Of a stretch of DNA of 64,000 bases, positions 7,694-15,970 are shown in pieces; the stretch's first letter is position 1; each line of letters begins with the position of its first letter. The notes under the pieces are model-generated. The model saw only the letters and a program-made list of their open reading frames with translations. It made no database searches and was not told where the DNA came from. The DNA is taken from assembly GCF_006716745.1 (NCBI RefSeq), contig NZ_VFPP01000001.1, positions 8,133,386 through 8,197,385 of the forward strand, read 5' to 3'. The position numbers were made by a program, and so were the translations under genes. Origin of the DNA: Saccharothrix saharensis. Its GTDB lineage: Bacteria; Actinomycetota; Actinomycetes; Mycobacteriales; Pseudonocardiaceae.

Positions 7694-9777
7694 AGCACGA
7701 GCGCTGTTTCGAGGTGCCGACGCGCACCGACCGGGTCGTCGATCCCCAGGTGCGCGTCGGCCAGCGCCTCCAGCGCCTCCGCCCGGTAGTGATCCGCGCC
7801 GGTCGAGTGGAAGGTGTCCACCACCTCCTCCAGCGCGGTGACGGCGTCCGAGGCACGGCCCGACCGGGTGTGGGCGATGGCCAGGCTGAGCGAGACACGG
7901 GCCCGCAGCACGCGGTCGCCCAGACCGGCCGCCAGTTCCTCGGCGCGACGCAGCGGGGCGACCGCCTCGGCCACGAGGCCCGCGTCGCACAACGTCTCCC
8001 CGAGCCTGCGCAGCAGCAGGACGGTGACGCGGGTGTGCCCGAGTTCGTCGGTGATCGCGAGGGCCGCGGTGAAGTGGTCCAACGCCTGATCCAGGCGACC
8101 CGCGCCCTTGGCCGCCAGACCGAGGTGTTCCAGTGCTGTGGCCTCGGTGTCGCGGTGACGGACCGACCTGCCCAGGTGGAGCGCCGCGGTGAAGTGCTCG
8201 GCGGCCACGTCGAACGCTTCCACCGTCAGGTGCCCGTAACCCAACTGCACGTGCATTCGCGCTTCGGCGATCCTGTCACCGGCGCGCCGTGCCGATTCCA
8301 GGCCCGGTTCGTGCGTGGCCACCCAGTCCGCCAGCGGCGGACGCCGGTTGTGGTACAGCGACCACAATGCCTGGCACAGCTGCCAGGCCTCGTCGTCGAA
8401 ACGCCCCACCGCGGCGCGGAGCACGGCGAGAATGCCGATGTGGTGGCGATCCAGCCAGTCCAACGCGTCCCGAGGGTTCGTGAACGCGGGCGGGCGTTGT
8501 CGGATCACCTCGGATCTGGGACCCCAGCGCTGTCTCAGCGGCATCACCACGAGGTCGGCCGCGATCGCGTGGTCGAGGTGCCAGAGCACCATACGGTGCA
8601 CCGCGTGCTCGCGCTCGTCCGCGCTGTCCTGGTTGTCGGCGTGGCGTGCCGCGTGCAGGCGCAGCAGGTCGTGGAACCGGTACGTGTCCGGTCCGCGGTC
8701 GATCAGCAGGCTCGCGTCCAACAGCTCGTCGAGCAGTTGTTCGGCTTCTTCCTCGGACACGTCGGCTGTCGCACCCGCCAACCCGACGCCGAACTCGGTG
8801 CCCGGGTAGAGGCCGAGGAGTCGGTACAGGCGCGCCGCGGCCGGCGTCAGCTCGCGGTAGGAGAGGTCGAAGCTCGTCCCCACCGGCAGCTCGCCCGCCA
8901 CGGCCAGCACCGACAACCGCCTGCGCTCGTCGGACAAGGAGTCGACCACGCGCGCCAGCGGCCACCGCGGCTTGGTCGCCATGCGAGCCGCGACGAGCCG
9001 CAGCGCCAGCGGCAGCCCGGCACACATCGTCACGACATCCCGTGCCTGGTCGGGCTCACCGGCGACCCTGTCGTGACCCAGTGCGTGGGACAGCAGGTCG
9101 ACTCCGGCGTCGACGTCCAACGCGTCCACCAGGATCAGCCGGGCGCCGTCCAGCGCGAGCCCGGCCAACCTCCAGCGGCTCGTGACCACCACGACCCCGC
9201 CGGCGGCGGGCAGCAACGGCCGCACCTGTGCCACGGATTCCGCGTCGTCGGCCAACACCGCGACCCGCTTGTTCGAGGTCACCGAGCGGAACAGCGCGGA
9301 CTGGTCGGCCAGGTCGACCGGGATGTCGTCGACGTGGACGCCCATCGCCCGCAGGAACCTCGGCAGCACGTGGCTCGGCGACACCGGGACTCCGGCGCCG
9401 AAGGCACCCAGGTCGGCGTACAGCTGTCCGTCCGGGAAGCGCTCGGCGTTCATGTGGAGCCATCGCAGCGCGAGCGCGGACTTCCCGACACCGCCCGGTC
9501 CCGAGATGACGACCAGAGCGGGTCTCCCGGCCACGTCCGACGCCGCCACGTCGACCTCCGCGCTTTCGTCGTCCCGCCCGGTGAAGAACGCCGGTGCGGG
9601 CGGCAGTTGGTGCGGGATCTCCGGGGCCGGGATCGGGGTCGTGATGTGCACGCCTCCGTGGACCGTGCCGGATTGCACGATCGCCCCGGTGACCGAGCCG
9701 CCCATTTCGTTGGTCGAGTTCCGCTCCACCGGCACGATCAGCTCACCACTCCCCGGTATCGACTGCGCGATCAGCAC
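7582..9777 (-). CDS. NB-ARC/TPR STAND protein without DNA-binding domain
   Basis: About 731 residues. The N-terminus has the motif MGGSVTGAIVQSGTVHGGVH, a short conserved segment common ahead of NTPase domains in actinomycete STAND proteins. An NB-ARC ATPase follows with Walker A GPGGVGKS, a Walker-B-like region (RVAVLADDAES) and the GLPLALR motif, then TPR repeats to the end. Unlike the AfsR-like protein at 2806 it has no winged helix, so it probably acts by protein-protein contact. The GTG at 9777 lacks a clear ribosome-binding site; a GTG about 15 codons inside (VPVERN) is preceded by GAG and could be the start. Its partner is unknown. Confidence 0.78.
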   Translation of the reverse strand: MLIAQSIPGSGELIVPVERNSTNEMGGSVTGAIVQSGTVHGGVHITTPIPAPEIPHQLPPAPAFFTGRDDESAEVDVAASDVAGRPALVVISGPGGVGKSALALRWLHMNAERFPDGQLYADLGAFGAGVPVSPSHVLPRFLRAMGVHVDDIPVDLADQSALFRSVTSNKRVAVLADDAESVAQVRPLLPAAGGVVVVTSRWRLAGLALDGARLILVDALDVDAGVDLLSHALGHDRVAGEPDQARDVVTMCAGLPLALRLVAARMATKPRWPLARVVDSLSDERRRLSVLAVAGELPVGTSFDLSYRELTPAAARLYRLLGLYPGTEFGVGLAGATADVSEEEAEQLLDELLDASLLIDRGPDTYRFHDLLRLHAARHADNQDSADEREHAVHRMVLWHLDHAIAADLVVMPLRQRWGPRSEVIRQRPPAFTNPRDALDWLDRHHIGILAVLRAAVGRFDDEAWQLCQALWSLYHNRRPPLADWVATHEPGLESARRAGDRIAEARMHVQLGYGHLTVEAFDVAAEHFTAALHLGRSVRHRDTEATALEHLGLAAKGAGRLDQALDHFTAALAITDELGHTRVTVLLLRRLGETLCDAGLVAEAVAPLRRAEELAAGLGDRVLRARVSLSLAIAHTRSGRASDAVTALEEVVDTFHSTGADHYRAEALEALADAHLGIDDPVGARRHLETALVLYDRSPGPRSAKVRERLEVLGRGPGASAPAPPDVTSK

Positions 9778-10082
9778 CGAGGGCGAGCGCCCGACGAATC
9801 ACACGTGCAACCGCCCCCGTCGGCCAGGGTAGGAGTCGATCCGGGGAGGCGGCACCACCAACAGCGTTCGGCGATTCCGGGAAACCGCAGTGCGAAGAGC
9901 GGAAAGGCGGCGGCACGCCGATCCGAAGATCATCCGATTAGTGGGGGCGCCGCCCCGCATGTCCGCGGATTCGCCGCTGCCCTTTCGGACATTCGCACGG
10001 CACGAATGTTTCATCCGGAGTAATAGGGGTGGCGGATCGGTCGTCTGATCGGTGTACCGGGATTCGCGTGACGGCCTCGCGT
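9778..10082. other. Intergenic stretch, probable promoter region of the NB-ARC/TPR gene
   Basis: About 305 bases between the BNR gene and the NB-ARC/TPR gene, both on the minus strand. No convincing small gene, strong terminator or clear promoter boxes were found by eye. It is somewhat richer in A/T than its flanks. Confidence 0.4.
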
Positions 10083-11426
10083 TCACGGGCCCAGTCGGAA
10101 GTCCGCCACGCGGATCGGGGACGGCGTGGTGCCCGTTGACGTCCGCTGGTACTGGACGGACAGCACGCCGTCGACCGGGATGCGGCTCGTGTCCACGTTG
10201 ACCTCGCCGAACGCCCGCAGCGACGTCGGCGTGAACACCGTCGTCCAGTCGGTCCAGCCGCTCGCCCGGCTCGCCGCCACGATCAGCCCTCGCGGCATCA
10301 CCAGGTAGAGGTTGTCGAAGCGGTCGAAGGCGAGTTTGGTGCGCTGGGTGCTGTTCGGCGCGACGGGGACCTCTCGCTTGGTCCACGTGCCGGCCACGCG
10401 GGTGAGGTGGAAGGTGCGCGCGTGGTCCGTCCGCTGCGGCGAGTAGTCCGAGACGCGGGGGACGAGCCGTTCCGGGACGTAGCTGATCACCACGTGGGGT
10501 GTGCCGGTCGAGTCGACGCCCTGGCTCTCCTGGTTCATCAGGGCGTGGTCGGGGCCCAGATGGTCGACGAGGATGCCGGGCGAGGAGACGCCGACCGGCG
10601 TGCCGCCCGTGGTCGCGACGACGGTTCCCGCGCTCGTGCGCCACGTCCGGCCCCGGTCGTCGCTGTGGACGTAACCCGTGTCGTGGTTGGCCAGGCCGCC
10701 GGGGGCCCACAGCACACCGCTGTCACCTTCGCGCCACGTGAACGCGGCGTGCAGGCGTCCGGTCCGGTCGTAGTCCAGCCCGTGCAGGTACATGTTGCGG
10801 GTCGTGGACACGACGCCGTTCGGCCCGGTGTAGTCGCCGACCGCGGAACTCCACGCGCCCAGCCGCGTCCAGACGCCGTCGCGGTACTCGGCCAGCTCGT
10901 TGACGCCGTTGCCGGAGCACCCGGTACGGTAGCTCAGCTGGAGGTCGCCCCCGGGCGTCACGACGAACTGCGGGTACGTCACCTCGCCCAGCTCCACGCC
11001 GTCCACCGTCCGCCGCACCGGGCCGAACGCGGCCGCGTCCCAGGGCAGCGGTGACGTGGCGAGCCCGACGACCGACTTCACGTAGAACACGCGGTTGTCG
11101 TGCGTGTCCATCGCGACGTGCAGCGTGCCGTCCCGCGGGCAGATGCCGAGCGAGATCACGTTGTGCGAGTCGTCCACGCGCAACCGGTGTGGCAGCACGA
11201 CGTGCTCCCACTCCCCGCCGAGCGGCCTGCGCGCCACCACGGCGTGACGGCTGGAGGTGTACCACGTGGCGTACTGGTGCCCGGCGTGGGTGAGGATCGC
11301 GTCGCGCTGGAACGAGTTGTTGTTGACCACGCCGTCGTAGGACACGAAGAACAGCGCGGCGGGGTCCAACAAGGTGTCGGACACCAGGGTCGCGCTGGGT
11401 CCGTTCGGCCCGGTCTCCGACACCAT
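10083..11426 (-). CDS. BNR-repeat beta-propeller protein, candidate polysaccharide lyase (PL24/25/42-like)
   Basis: 447-residue protein of the BNR_4 seven-bladed propeller type. It shows the family hallmark DDSHNVISLGICPRDGTLH followed by DTHDNR. His88 and His109 are 21 residues apart, at the place where ulvan lyases of PL24/PL25 have their catalytic histidines (from memory). The same fold occurs in GH145 and in PL42 rhamnose-glucuronate lyases. There is no signal peptide, so it should act inside the cell on imported oligosaccharides. Two ATGs are possible (11427-11429 and 11424-11426); GGAG spacing favours the second. Its neighbours are KDG kinase, KduI and KduD, which consume the unsaturated uronate a lyase plus GH88 would give. 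Glycosidase activity is the main alternative. Confidence 0.75.
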   Translation of the reverse strand: MVSETGPNGPSATLVSDTLLDPAALFFVSYDGVVNNNSFQRDAILTHAGHQYATWYTSSRHAVVARRPLGGEWEHVVLPHRLRVDDSHNVISLGICPRDGTLHVAMDTHDNRVFYVKSVVGLATSPLPWDAAAFGPVRRTVDGVELGEVTYPQFVVTPGGDLQLSYRTGCSGNGVNELAEYRDGVWTRLGAWSSAVGDYTGPNGVVSTTRNMYLHGLDYDRTGRLHAAFTWREGDSGVLWAPGGLANHDTGYVHSDDRGRTWRTSAGTVVATTGGTPVGVSSPGILVDHLGPDHALMNQESQGVDSTGTPHVVISYVPERLVPRVSDYSPQRTDHARTFHLTRVAGTWTKREVPVAPNSTQRTKLAFDRFDNLYLVMPRGLIVAASRASGWTDWTTVFTPTSLRAFGEVNVDTSRIPVDGVLSVQYQRTSTGTTPSPIRVADFRLGP

Positions 11427-11527
11427 CATCACTCCTCTGCTGGGGTGGTCAGCCCGCGCGGGGTCAGGTCGGCCACCGCCCACCGCGTGGCGCACGGTGT
11501 GGCGCTCCCAATTGCCGACGCCCGTCG

Positions 11528-11890
11528 TCACTCGCTCCACGTGCCACCGCACGTCGGCGCCAACGGCTTGCCGCTCTGCACGCCGGTCAGCGCGTAAACG
11601 TGACCCAGTTGCACCGGGGACGGGTCGGGCACCACGCCGTCGACCACGAACGTCGTCACCGACTTGGCGGGCACGGTGAGCGTGGCCGAGCGGTCCGCCG
11701 CGAGTCGGACCGGCTTGCCGCGCACCAGGGTGCCGGTGGCGTCGGTGACCACCGGTGTCACCGAGGCGTTGCCGTCGCCCATGTTGTGGCGGGCGATGTC
11801 CAGCCGCAGGCCGTCCCGCCGAACAGCAGGGTGGCCCCGCACGGTCACCGACGCGGCGGCCGTCAGCCCGCGTGTTCGGTGAAGGCTCAT
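11528..11890 (-). pseudogene. Remnant of a GH30-like secreted galactanase
   Basis: A 120-codon frame with a good start (AGAGGAG upstream of ATG 11888-11890) encodes only a fragment. After a short signal-peptide-like start (SLHRTRGLTAAASV) it jumps into sequence typical of the C-terminal beta-sandwich of GH30 enzymes (ARHNMGDGNASVTPVVTDA; TVPAKSVTTFVVDGV), then the beginning of a ricin-lectin linker (YALTGVQSGKPLAP), and stops. The catalytic barrel is missing and the lectin domain is cut off, so an internal deletion plus a C-terminal truncation is inferred. GH30 beta-1,6-galactanases with CBM13 act on arabinogalactan, matching the rest of the locus. The frame may still be translated. Confidence 0.6.
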
Positions 11891-12006
11891 CGTCGTTGAT
11901 CTCCTCTGCGGTGTTCGCGCCTGTCCGGGCAGCAGGACGAACAGGAGAGCGAGCGGTGCCGACCGAGCATCGGTGATCGATTCGGTCGGGTCAAGCACTA
12001 TTTTTT

Positions 12007-12022
12007 CGTTTACGATCGTTTA
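12007..12022. promoter_or_regulatory. Candidate operator upstream of KDG kinase
   Basis: CGTTTACGATCGTTTA contains two direct copies of CGTTTA with a 10-bp period. On the other strand it reads GATCGTAAACG, matching the elements at 14238-14256 and 17265-17300. It lies 30 bp upstream of the kinase GTG start. It is a likely site for one of the DeoR-HTH/LacI-sensor regulators nearby. Confidence 0.55.
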
Positions 12023-12051
12023 GCCCAGGTTCGGACGCCGAAGGAGTCGAA

Positions 12052-13011
12052 GTGGTCGCGGTGTTGTGCGTGGGAGAGACCATGGCCGTGTTCACACCCG
12101 CCGAAGCCGGCCCACCCGAAGACGTCCGGACGTGGGTGCGGGGTGTCGGGGGCGCGGAGTCGAACGTGGCGTGCGCGCTGGCGGCGCTCGGCGTGGAGGT
12201 CGGCTGGGTGAGCGCGGTGGGCGACGACCCGTTCGGGCGGGCGGTCGTCGCGTCCGTGGCCGGGGCGGGTGTGGACGTCACGCGCGTGCGGGTCGACCCG
12301 GCGCGGCCCACCGGGCTCTACGTCAAGGAGGCAGGCAAGGCGGGGAGCACCGCGCGCTACTACCGCGCCGGCTCGGCCGCGTCCGCGCTCGGTCCGGAGG
12401 TGGTCGACGGGCTGGACCTGGACGCGGTGGCGTACGTGCACCTCACCGGCATCACGGCCGCGTTGTCGCCGTCCTGCCTCGCGCTCGTGCACGCCCTGCT
12501 GGACCACCCCGGCGTCCGGACGTCGTTCGACGTGAACTGGCGTCCCGCGTTGTGGGGGCCGTCGGGGCCGGACGTGCTGCGGGAGCTGGCCGCCACGGCG
12601 GACGTCGTGCTGGTGGGCGACGACGAGGCCGGGGCGTTGTGGGGTGTGTCGGAGCCGGCCGCCGTCCGCGAGGTGCTGCCGTCACCCGGGACGCTGGTGG
12701 TCAAGCAGGGCCCGGTCGGCGCCACCGTGATCGAGGCGGGCGCCGCGCCGGTGTTCGAGCCCGCGCTGGCCGTGGACGTGGTGGAGCCGGTCGGCGCGGG
12801 TGACGCGTTCGCCGCCGGGTTCCTCGCGGCCTGCCTGTCCGGCGAGGCGCCCGCCCGACGGCTGCGGGCCGGGCACCTGGCCGCGGCGGGGGCGCTGTGC
12901 ACGCTGTCCGACGTCGCCGTGCCGTTGCCGGCGGCCGACGTGGCGCGCCTGCTGACCGCCGACCCGGCTGCCTGGGCCGCGGCCCGGGTCAGCGCGGCGG
13001 GCGTGCGGTGA
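12052..13011 (+). CDS. kdgK: 2-keto-3-deoxygluconate kinase (PfkB family)
   Basis: 319-residue PfkB-family sugar kinase. It has the N-terminal GG motif (GVGGAESNVACALAALG), the ARYYRAGSAAS substrate lid typical of KDG kinases, and the C-terminal EPVGAGDAFAAGF motif, with Asp251 as catalytic base. It would phosphorylate 2-keto-3-deoxygluconate to KDPG, the last kinase step of uronate catabolism. The GTG start is set by AAGGAG 5 nt upstream. Its neighbours KduI and KduD make exactly this substrate, which supports the specificity; fructokinase-like activity is a less likely alternative. No KDPG aldolase is seen in the window. The GATC/AAAC motif upstream suggests co-regulation with the kdu genes. 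Confidence 0.85.
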   Translation: MVAVLCVGETMAVFTPAEAGPPEDVRTWVRGVGGAESNVACALAALGVEVGWVSAVGDDPFGRAVVASVAGAGVDVTRVRVDPARPTGLYVKEAGKAGSTARYYRAGSAASALGPEVVDGLDLDAVAYVHLTGITAALSPSCLALVHALLDHPGVRTSFDVNWRPALWGPSGPDVLRELAATADVVLVGDDEAGALWGVSEPAAVREVLPSPGTLVVKQGPVGATVIEAGAAPVFEPALAVDVVEPVGAGDAFAAGFLAACLSGEAPARRLRAGHLAAAGALCTLSDVAVPLPAADVARLLTADPAAWAAARVSAAGVR

Positions 13012-13057
13012 CCTGCGGGTTCTGGTGCGAGTGTTGAATTCGGGTGTTCCGAACGGA

Positions 13058-13134
13058 GGACTCTCGGGTCCTGGACGTAGGACTCTCGGGGCGTGGAGGT
13101 TCGACACGCGGACCCTGGAGGTTCGACTCTCGGG
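13058..13134. repeat. Short intergenic repeats (GGACTCTCGGG)
   Basis: GGACTCTCGGG occurs at 13058-13068 and 13080-13090, and CGACTCTCGGG at 13124-13134, with related GGAGGTTCGAC pieces between, in the gap between the convergent kinase and regulator genes. The repeats resemble short interspersed elements I associate with Saccharothrix/Lentzea-type genomes (from memory). No function is assigned. Confidence 0.5.
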
Positions 13135-14211
13135 TCAGACGGCGGAGGTCGACGAGCGTTCGTGCAGTTCGGAGCTCAGGACCACGCGGCGGACCGGGCG
13201 GTCGGGGCCCTGGGCCAGGCGGGCGAGGACCAGGTGGACCGCGGTGCCGCCCACGGCGTACTTCGGCGGGCGCATGGCGGTCAGCGGCGGGTGGGCGAAG
13301 CGGGCGACTTCGTCGTCGTAGGCCACCACCGACAGGTCGGCGGGCACCCGGATGCCCCGCTCCTCGGCCCGTTGCACCAGTGACACCGCCTCCCGGTCCG
13401 AGTGCACGACCAGTGCGGTGGCGTGGTGCTCGGCGCACAGGTCCAGCACCCGGTCGACGTCGACCGCCCAGCCCGGCTCGTGGTACGCCGCGACCAGCGC
13501 CTCGGGGGTCGGGTGCAGGCCGAGGTCGGTCATCGCCCGGTGCCAGCCGTCGCGGATCTGCCCGGACGTCGGGCTGCCCGCGCTGGTCGCGAGCCCGATG
13601 GCCCGGTGGCCGCGGGCGTGCAGGTGGCGCACGGCGAGGTCCGCGCCCGAGGCGTGGTCGGTGCGCACCGACTCGACGTGCTGCCGGTACGGGCCGGTGA
13701 CCGCGGACCGCTCGACCAGCACGACCGGCACCGGCAGGGCGGTCAGCCACGCGACCAGCTCCTCGGCCCCGGGCCCGCGGGTGGGCGGCGCGACCAGCAG
13801 CGCGTCGACCGCACCGCTGCCGATCATCCACTCCACCTGGTGCCGCACGTCGTCCACCTGGTACGACGCGCCGCGCAGCACGAGCCGGGCACGCCGCTCG
13901 TGCGCCGTGTCCTGCGCCCCGCGGATGACCTCGGGCCAGTAGTAGTCCAGCGACGGCACGACCATCCCGATCGCGGGTGCGGCGTCCGGGTCGGCCGGCT
14001 CGGCGGCGACGAGCCGGACGCCGCCGTGCACGCGTTCCACCAGGCCCTCGGCGGCCAGGTCGTTGACGTCCCGCCGCACGGTGACCGGCGTGACGCCCAT
14101 GGCCCGGGCGAGGTGCGCGATGCGCACGACGCCCCGGCCCTCCAGGTGCTCCAGCAGCCACTGCCGTCGGGCGGCGGGCAGCATCACGCCCCTGGCCTCC
14201 GGTTCGTCCAT
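13135..14211 (-). CDS. DeoR-type HTH / LacI-type sensor transcriptional regulator
   Basis: 358-residue hybrid regulator. Residues about 10-65 form a DeoR-type winged helix (RRQWLLEHLEGRGVVRIAHL; GVTPVTVRRDVNDL; GLVERVHGGVRL). The rest is a periplasmic-binding-protein-like sensor (GMVVPSLDYYWPEVIRGAQD; VAYDDEVARFAHPPLTAMRP) as in LacI proteins, replacing the usual DeoR sugar-phosphate domain. It diverges from kduI and is convergent with the kinase. It is a paralogue of the 15971 regulator. ATG 14211 is used; an ATG at 14184, preceded by AGGGG, is an alternative. Likely ligand is a uronate catabolite or oligosaccharide; operators are probably the GATC/AAAC elements. Confidence 0.85.
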   Translation of the reverse strand: MDEPEARGVMLPAARRQWLLEHLEGRGVVRIAHLARAMGVTPVTVRRDVNDLAAEGLVERVHGGVRLVAAEPADPDAAPAIGMVVPSLDYYWPEVIRGAQDTAHERRARLVLRGASYQVDDVRHQVEWMIGSGAVDALLVAPPTRGPGAEELVAWLTALPVPVVLVERSAVTGPYRQHVESVRTDHASGADLAVRHLHARGHRAIGLATSAGSPTSGQIRDGWHRAMTDLGLHPTPEALVAAYHEPGWAVDVDRVLDLCAEHHATALVVHSDREAVSLVQRAEERGIRVPADLSVVAYDDEVARFAHPPLTAMRPPKYAVGGTAVHLVLARLAQGPDRPVRRVVLSSELHERSSTSAV

Positions 14212-14237
14212 GACCCGCCTGCCCGCCTCGCTGTCCT

Positions 14238-14256
14238 GATCGAAACTGATCGTAAC
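14238..14256. promoter_or_regulatory. Candidate operator between regulator and kduI
   Basis: GATCGAAACTGATCGTAAC consists of two direct repeats (GATCGAAAC, GATCGTAAC) offset by 10 bp, in the divergent gap between the 13135 regulator and kduI. It shares its core with the elements at 12007 and 17265. A site here could control both genes and give autoregulation. Confidence 0.55.
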
Positions 14257-14348
14257 AAGCAAACTGTACAGTCTTGCCTGCGCTTTGTGTCTGAGATTGA
14301 CTGTTTCTGACTGACCTAGTCGTGAAACGATCCGACGGAAGGAAGGCG

Positions 14349-15185
14349 ATGCTCGTGGAGCAGCGCTACGCGACCGCGCCGCAGCAGGTGCCGTCCATGA
14401 GCACGGACGACCTGAGGCGGCACTACCTGGTCGAAGACCTGTTCGCCGACGACGAGGTGCGTGCGGTCCACAGCCACCACGACCGGGTCGTGCTCGTGGG
14501 CGCGCTGCCGCGCACCGGCCCCCTGGGCCTGCCGGGGTTCGCGGAGATCCGGGCCGAGCGCTTCTTCGACCGTCGCGAGGCCGGGATCGTCAACGTGGGC
14601 GGACCGGGCACGGTCACGGTGGACGGCACCGAGCACCGGCTGGAGCCGACCGCGTGCCTGTACGTCGGCCGGGGTGCGGAGGAGGTGGTGTTCGCGTCCG
14701 ACGACGAGTCCGCGCCCGCCGCGTTCTACCTGTTCTCCGCGCCCGCGCACACCGCGTACCCGACCACGTTGGTGGAGCCGGGCGGCGGCACGGTCCGCGA
14801 GCTGGGCGACCCGCTGACCTCCAACCGCCGCACGCTGACCCAGTACATCCACGAGAACGGCGTCCGCAGCTGCCAGGTCGTGATGGGCGTGACCGCGCTG
14901 CACCCCGGCAGCATGTGGAACACCATGCCCGCGCACACCCACGAGCGCCGCATGGAGGTCTACCTCTACTTCGGCCTGCCCGAGGACGCCCGCGTCGTGC
15001 ACCTGCTCGGCGAGCCGACCGAGACCCGGCACCTGGTCGTGGCCGACCGCCAGGCGGTGATCTCGCCGCCGTGGTCGGTGCACAGCGGTGTGGGCACCGC
15101 CGCGTACAGCTTCGTGTGGGCGATGGCGGGGGAGAACCAGGCGTTCGACGACATGGACCCGCACCCCGCGGCGGCGCTGCGATGA
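14349..15185 (+). CDS. kduI: 5-dehydro-4-deoxy-D-glucuronate isomerase
   Basis: 278-residue cupin-fold isomerase converting 4-deoxy-L-threo-5-hexosulose uronate to 3-deoxy-D-glycero-2,5-hexodiulosonate. The sequence tracks E. coli KduI throughout (VVFAS, SAPAHTAYPTT, LTSNRRT, MWNTMPAHTHERRMEVY, VISPPWSVHSGVG, FDDMD). The zinc ligands fall at His196, His198, Glu203 and His245, the same numbers as in E. coli. ATG 14349 is chosen because GGAAGGAAGG directly precedes it. The stop overlaps the kduD start by four bases (ATGA), so the two are translationally coupled. The enzyme needs unsaturated uronate, supplied here by GH88 at 23219 and a lyase. Confidence 0.95.
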   Translation: MLVEQRYATAPQQVPSMSTDDLRRHYLVEDLFADDEVRAVHSHHDRVVLVGALPRTGPLGLPGFAEIRAERFFDRREAGIVNVGGPGTVTVDGTEHRLEPTACLYVGRGAEEVVFASDDESAPAAFYLFSAPAHTAYPTTLVEPGGGTVRELGDPLTSNRRTLTQYIHENGVRSCQVVMGVTALHPGSMWNTMPAHTHERRMEVYLYFGLPEDARVVHLLGEPTETRHLVVADRQAVISPPWSVHSGVGTAAYSFVWAMAGENQAFDDMDPHPAAALR

Positions 15186-15952
15186 CGCCGGGGGTCGCGG
15201 GCCTGCTCGACCTGAGCGGCAGGACGGCCGCCGTCACCGGTGCGAGCCGGGGCATCGGGCTCGCGGTGGCCCGGCTGCTGGCCGCGGCGGGCGCGGACGT
15301 GATCGGGATCAGCGCGTCCATGCCTGCGGGCGACAGCCCGGCGCGGACCGCGGTCGAGGCCGAGGGGCGCGTGTTCACGCCGGTGCGCACCGACCTGTCC
15401 GACCACGCGCAGGTGGCCGGGCTGGGCGCGCTGCTGGCCGCACGGGAGGTGGACGTGCTGGTCAACAACGGCGGCACGATCCGCCGCGCGCCCGCCGCCG
15501 AGCACGCCGACGCGGACTTCGACCACGTGCTCGACGTCAACCTGCGCGCCACCTGGACGTTGTCGCGCGACGTCGGCCGGGCGATGCTGGCCCGCGGCTC
15601 GGGCCGGATCGTGAACATCGCGTCGATGCTGAGCTTCCAGGGCGGGATCACCGTGCCCGGGTACACCGCGTCGAAGGCGGGCGTGGCCGGCCTGACCAAG
15701 GCGCTGGCCAACGAGTGGGCGCACCGCGGCGTCAACGTCAACGCCGTGGCGCCCGGCTACGTCAGCACCGACAACACCGACGCCCTGCGCGCGGACCCCG
15801 ACCGCAGCCGGTCCATCCTGGAGCGCATCCCGGCCGGGCGCTGGGCCGAACCGGAGGACATCGCGGGCGCGGTGCTGTTCCTGTGCTCCCGCGCGGCCGA
15901 CTACGTCCACGGCGTCGTGCTGCCGGTGGACGGCGGCTGGCTGGCGAGGTGA
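15182..15952 (+). CDS. kduD: 2-dehydro-3-deoxy-D-gluconate 5-dehydrogenase (SDR)
   Basis: 256-residue short-chain dehydrogenase. It has the TGASRGIG cofactor loop near residue 20, the NNGGT motif, and the catalytic Ser plus YTASK. It reduces 3-deoxy-D-glycero-2,5-hexodiulosonate, the KduI product, to 2-keto-3-deoxygluconate, which the kinase at 12052 then phosphorylates. Its ATG overlaps the kduI stop. It ends 18 nt before the convergent regulator gene at 15971, with no obvious hairpin between. Similarity to the KduD/2-deoxy-gluconate dehydrogenase group and the kduI coupling make the assignment firm. Confidence 0.93.
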   Translation: MTPGVAGLLDLSGRTAAVTGASRGIGLAVARLLAAAGADVIGISASMPAGDSPARTAVEAEGRVFTPVRTDLSDHAQVAGLGALLAAREVDVLVNNGGTIRRAPAAEHADADFDHVLDVNLRATWTLSRDVGRAMLARGSGRIVNIASMLSFQGGITVPGYTASKAGVAGLTKALANEWAHRGVNVNAVAPGYVSTDNTDALRADPDRSRSILERIPAGRWAEPEDIAGAVLFLCSRAADYVHGVVLPVDGGWLAR

Positions 15953-15970
15953 GGCGTCGGCGAGGTGGGC

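Noticed and set aside
7480-10023. 847-codon plus-strand frame
   Set aside because: Covers the NB-ARC/TPR gene in antisense and has no recognisable domain; a high-GC artefact.
13058-13134. CRISPR-like repeats
   Set aside because: Repeats are 11 bp with irregular short spacing and no cas genes.
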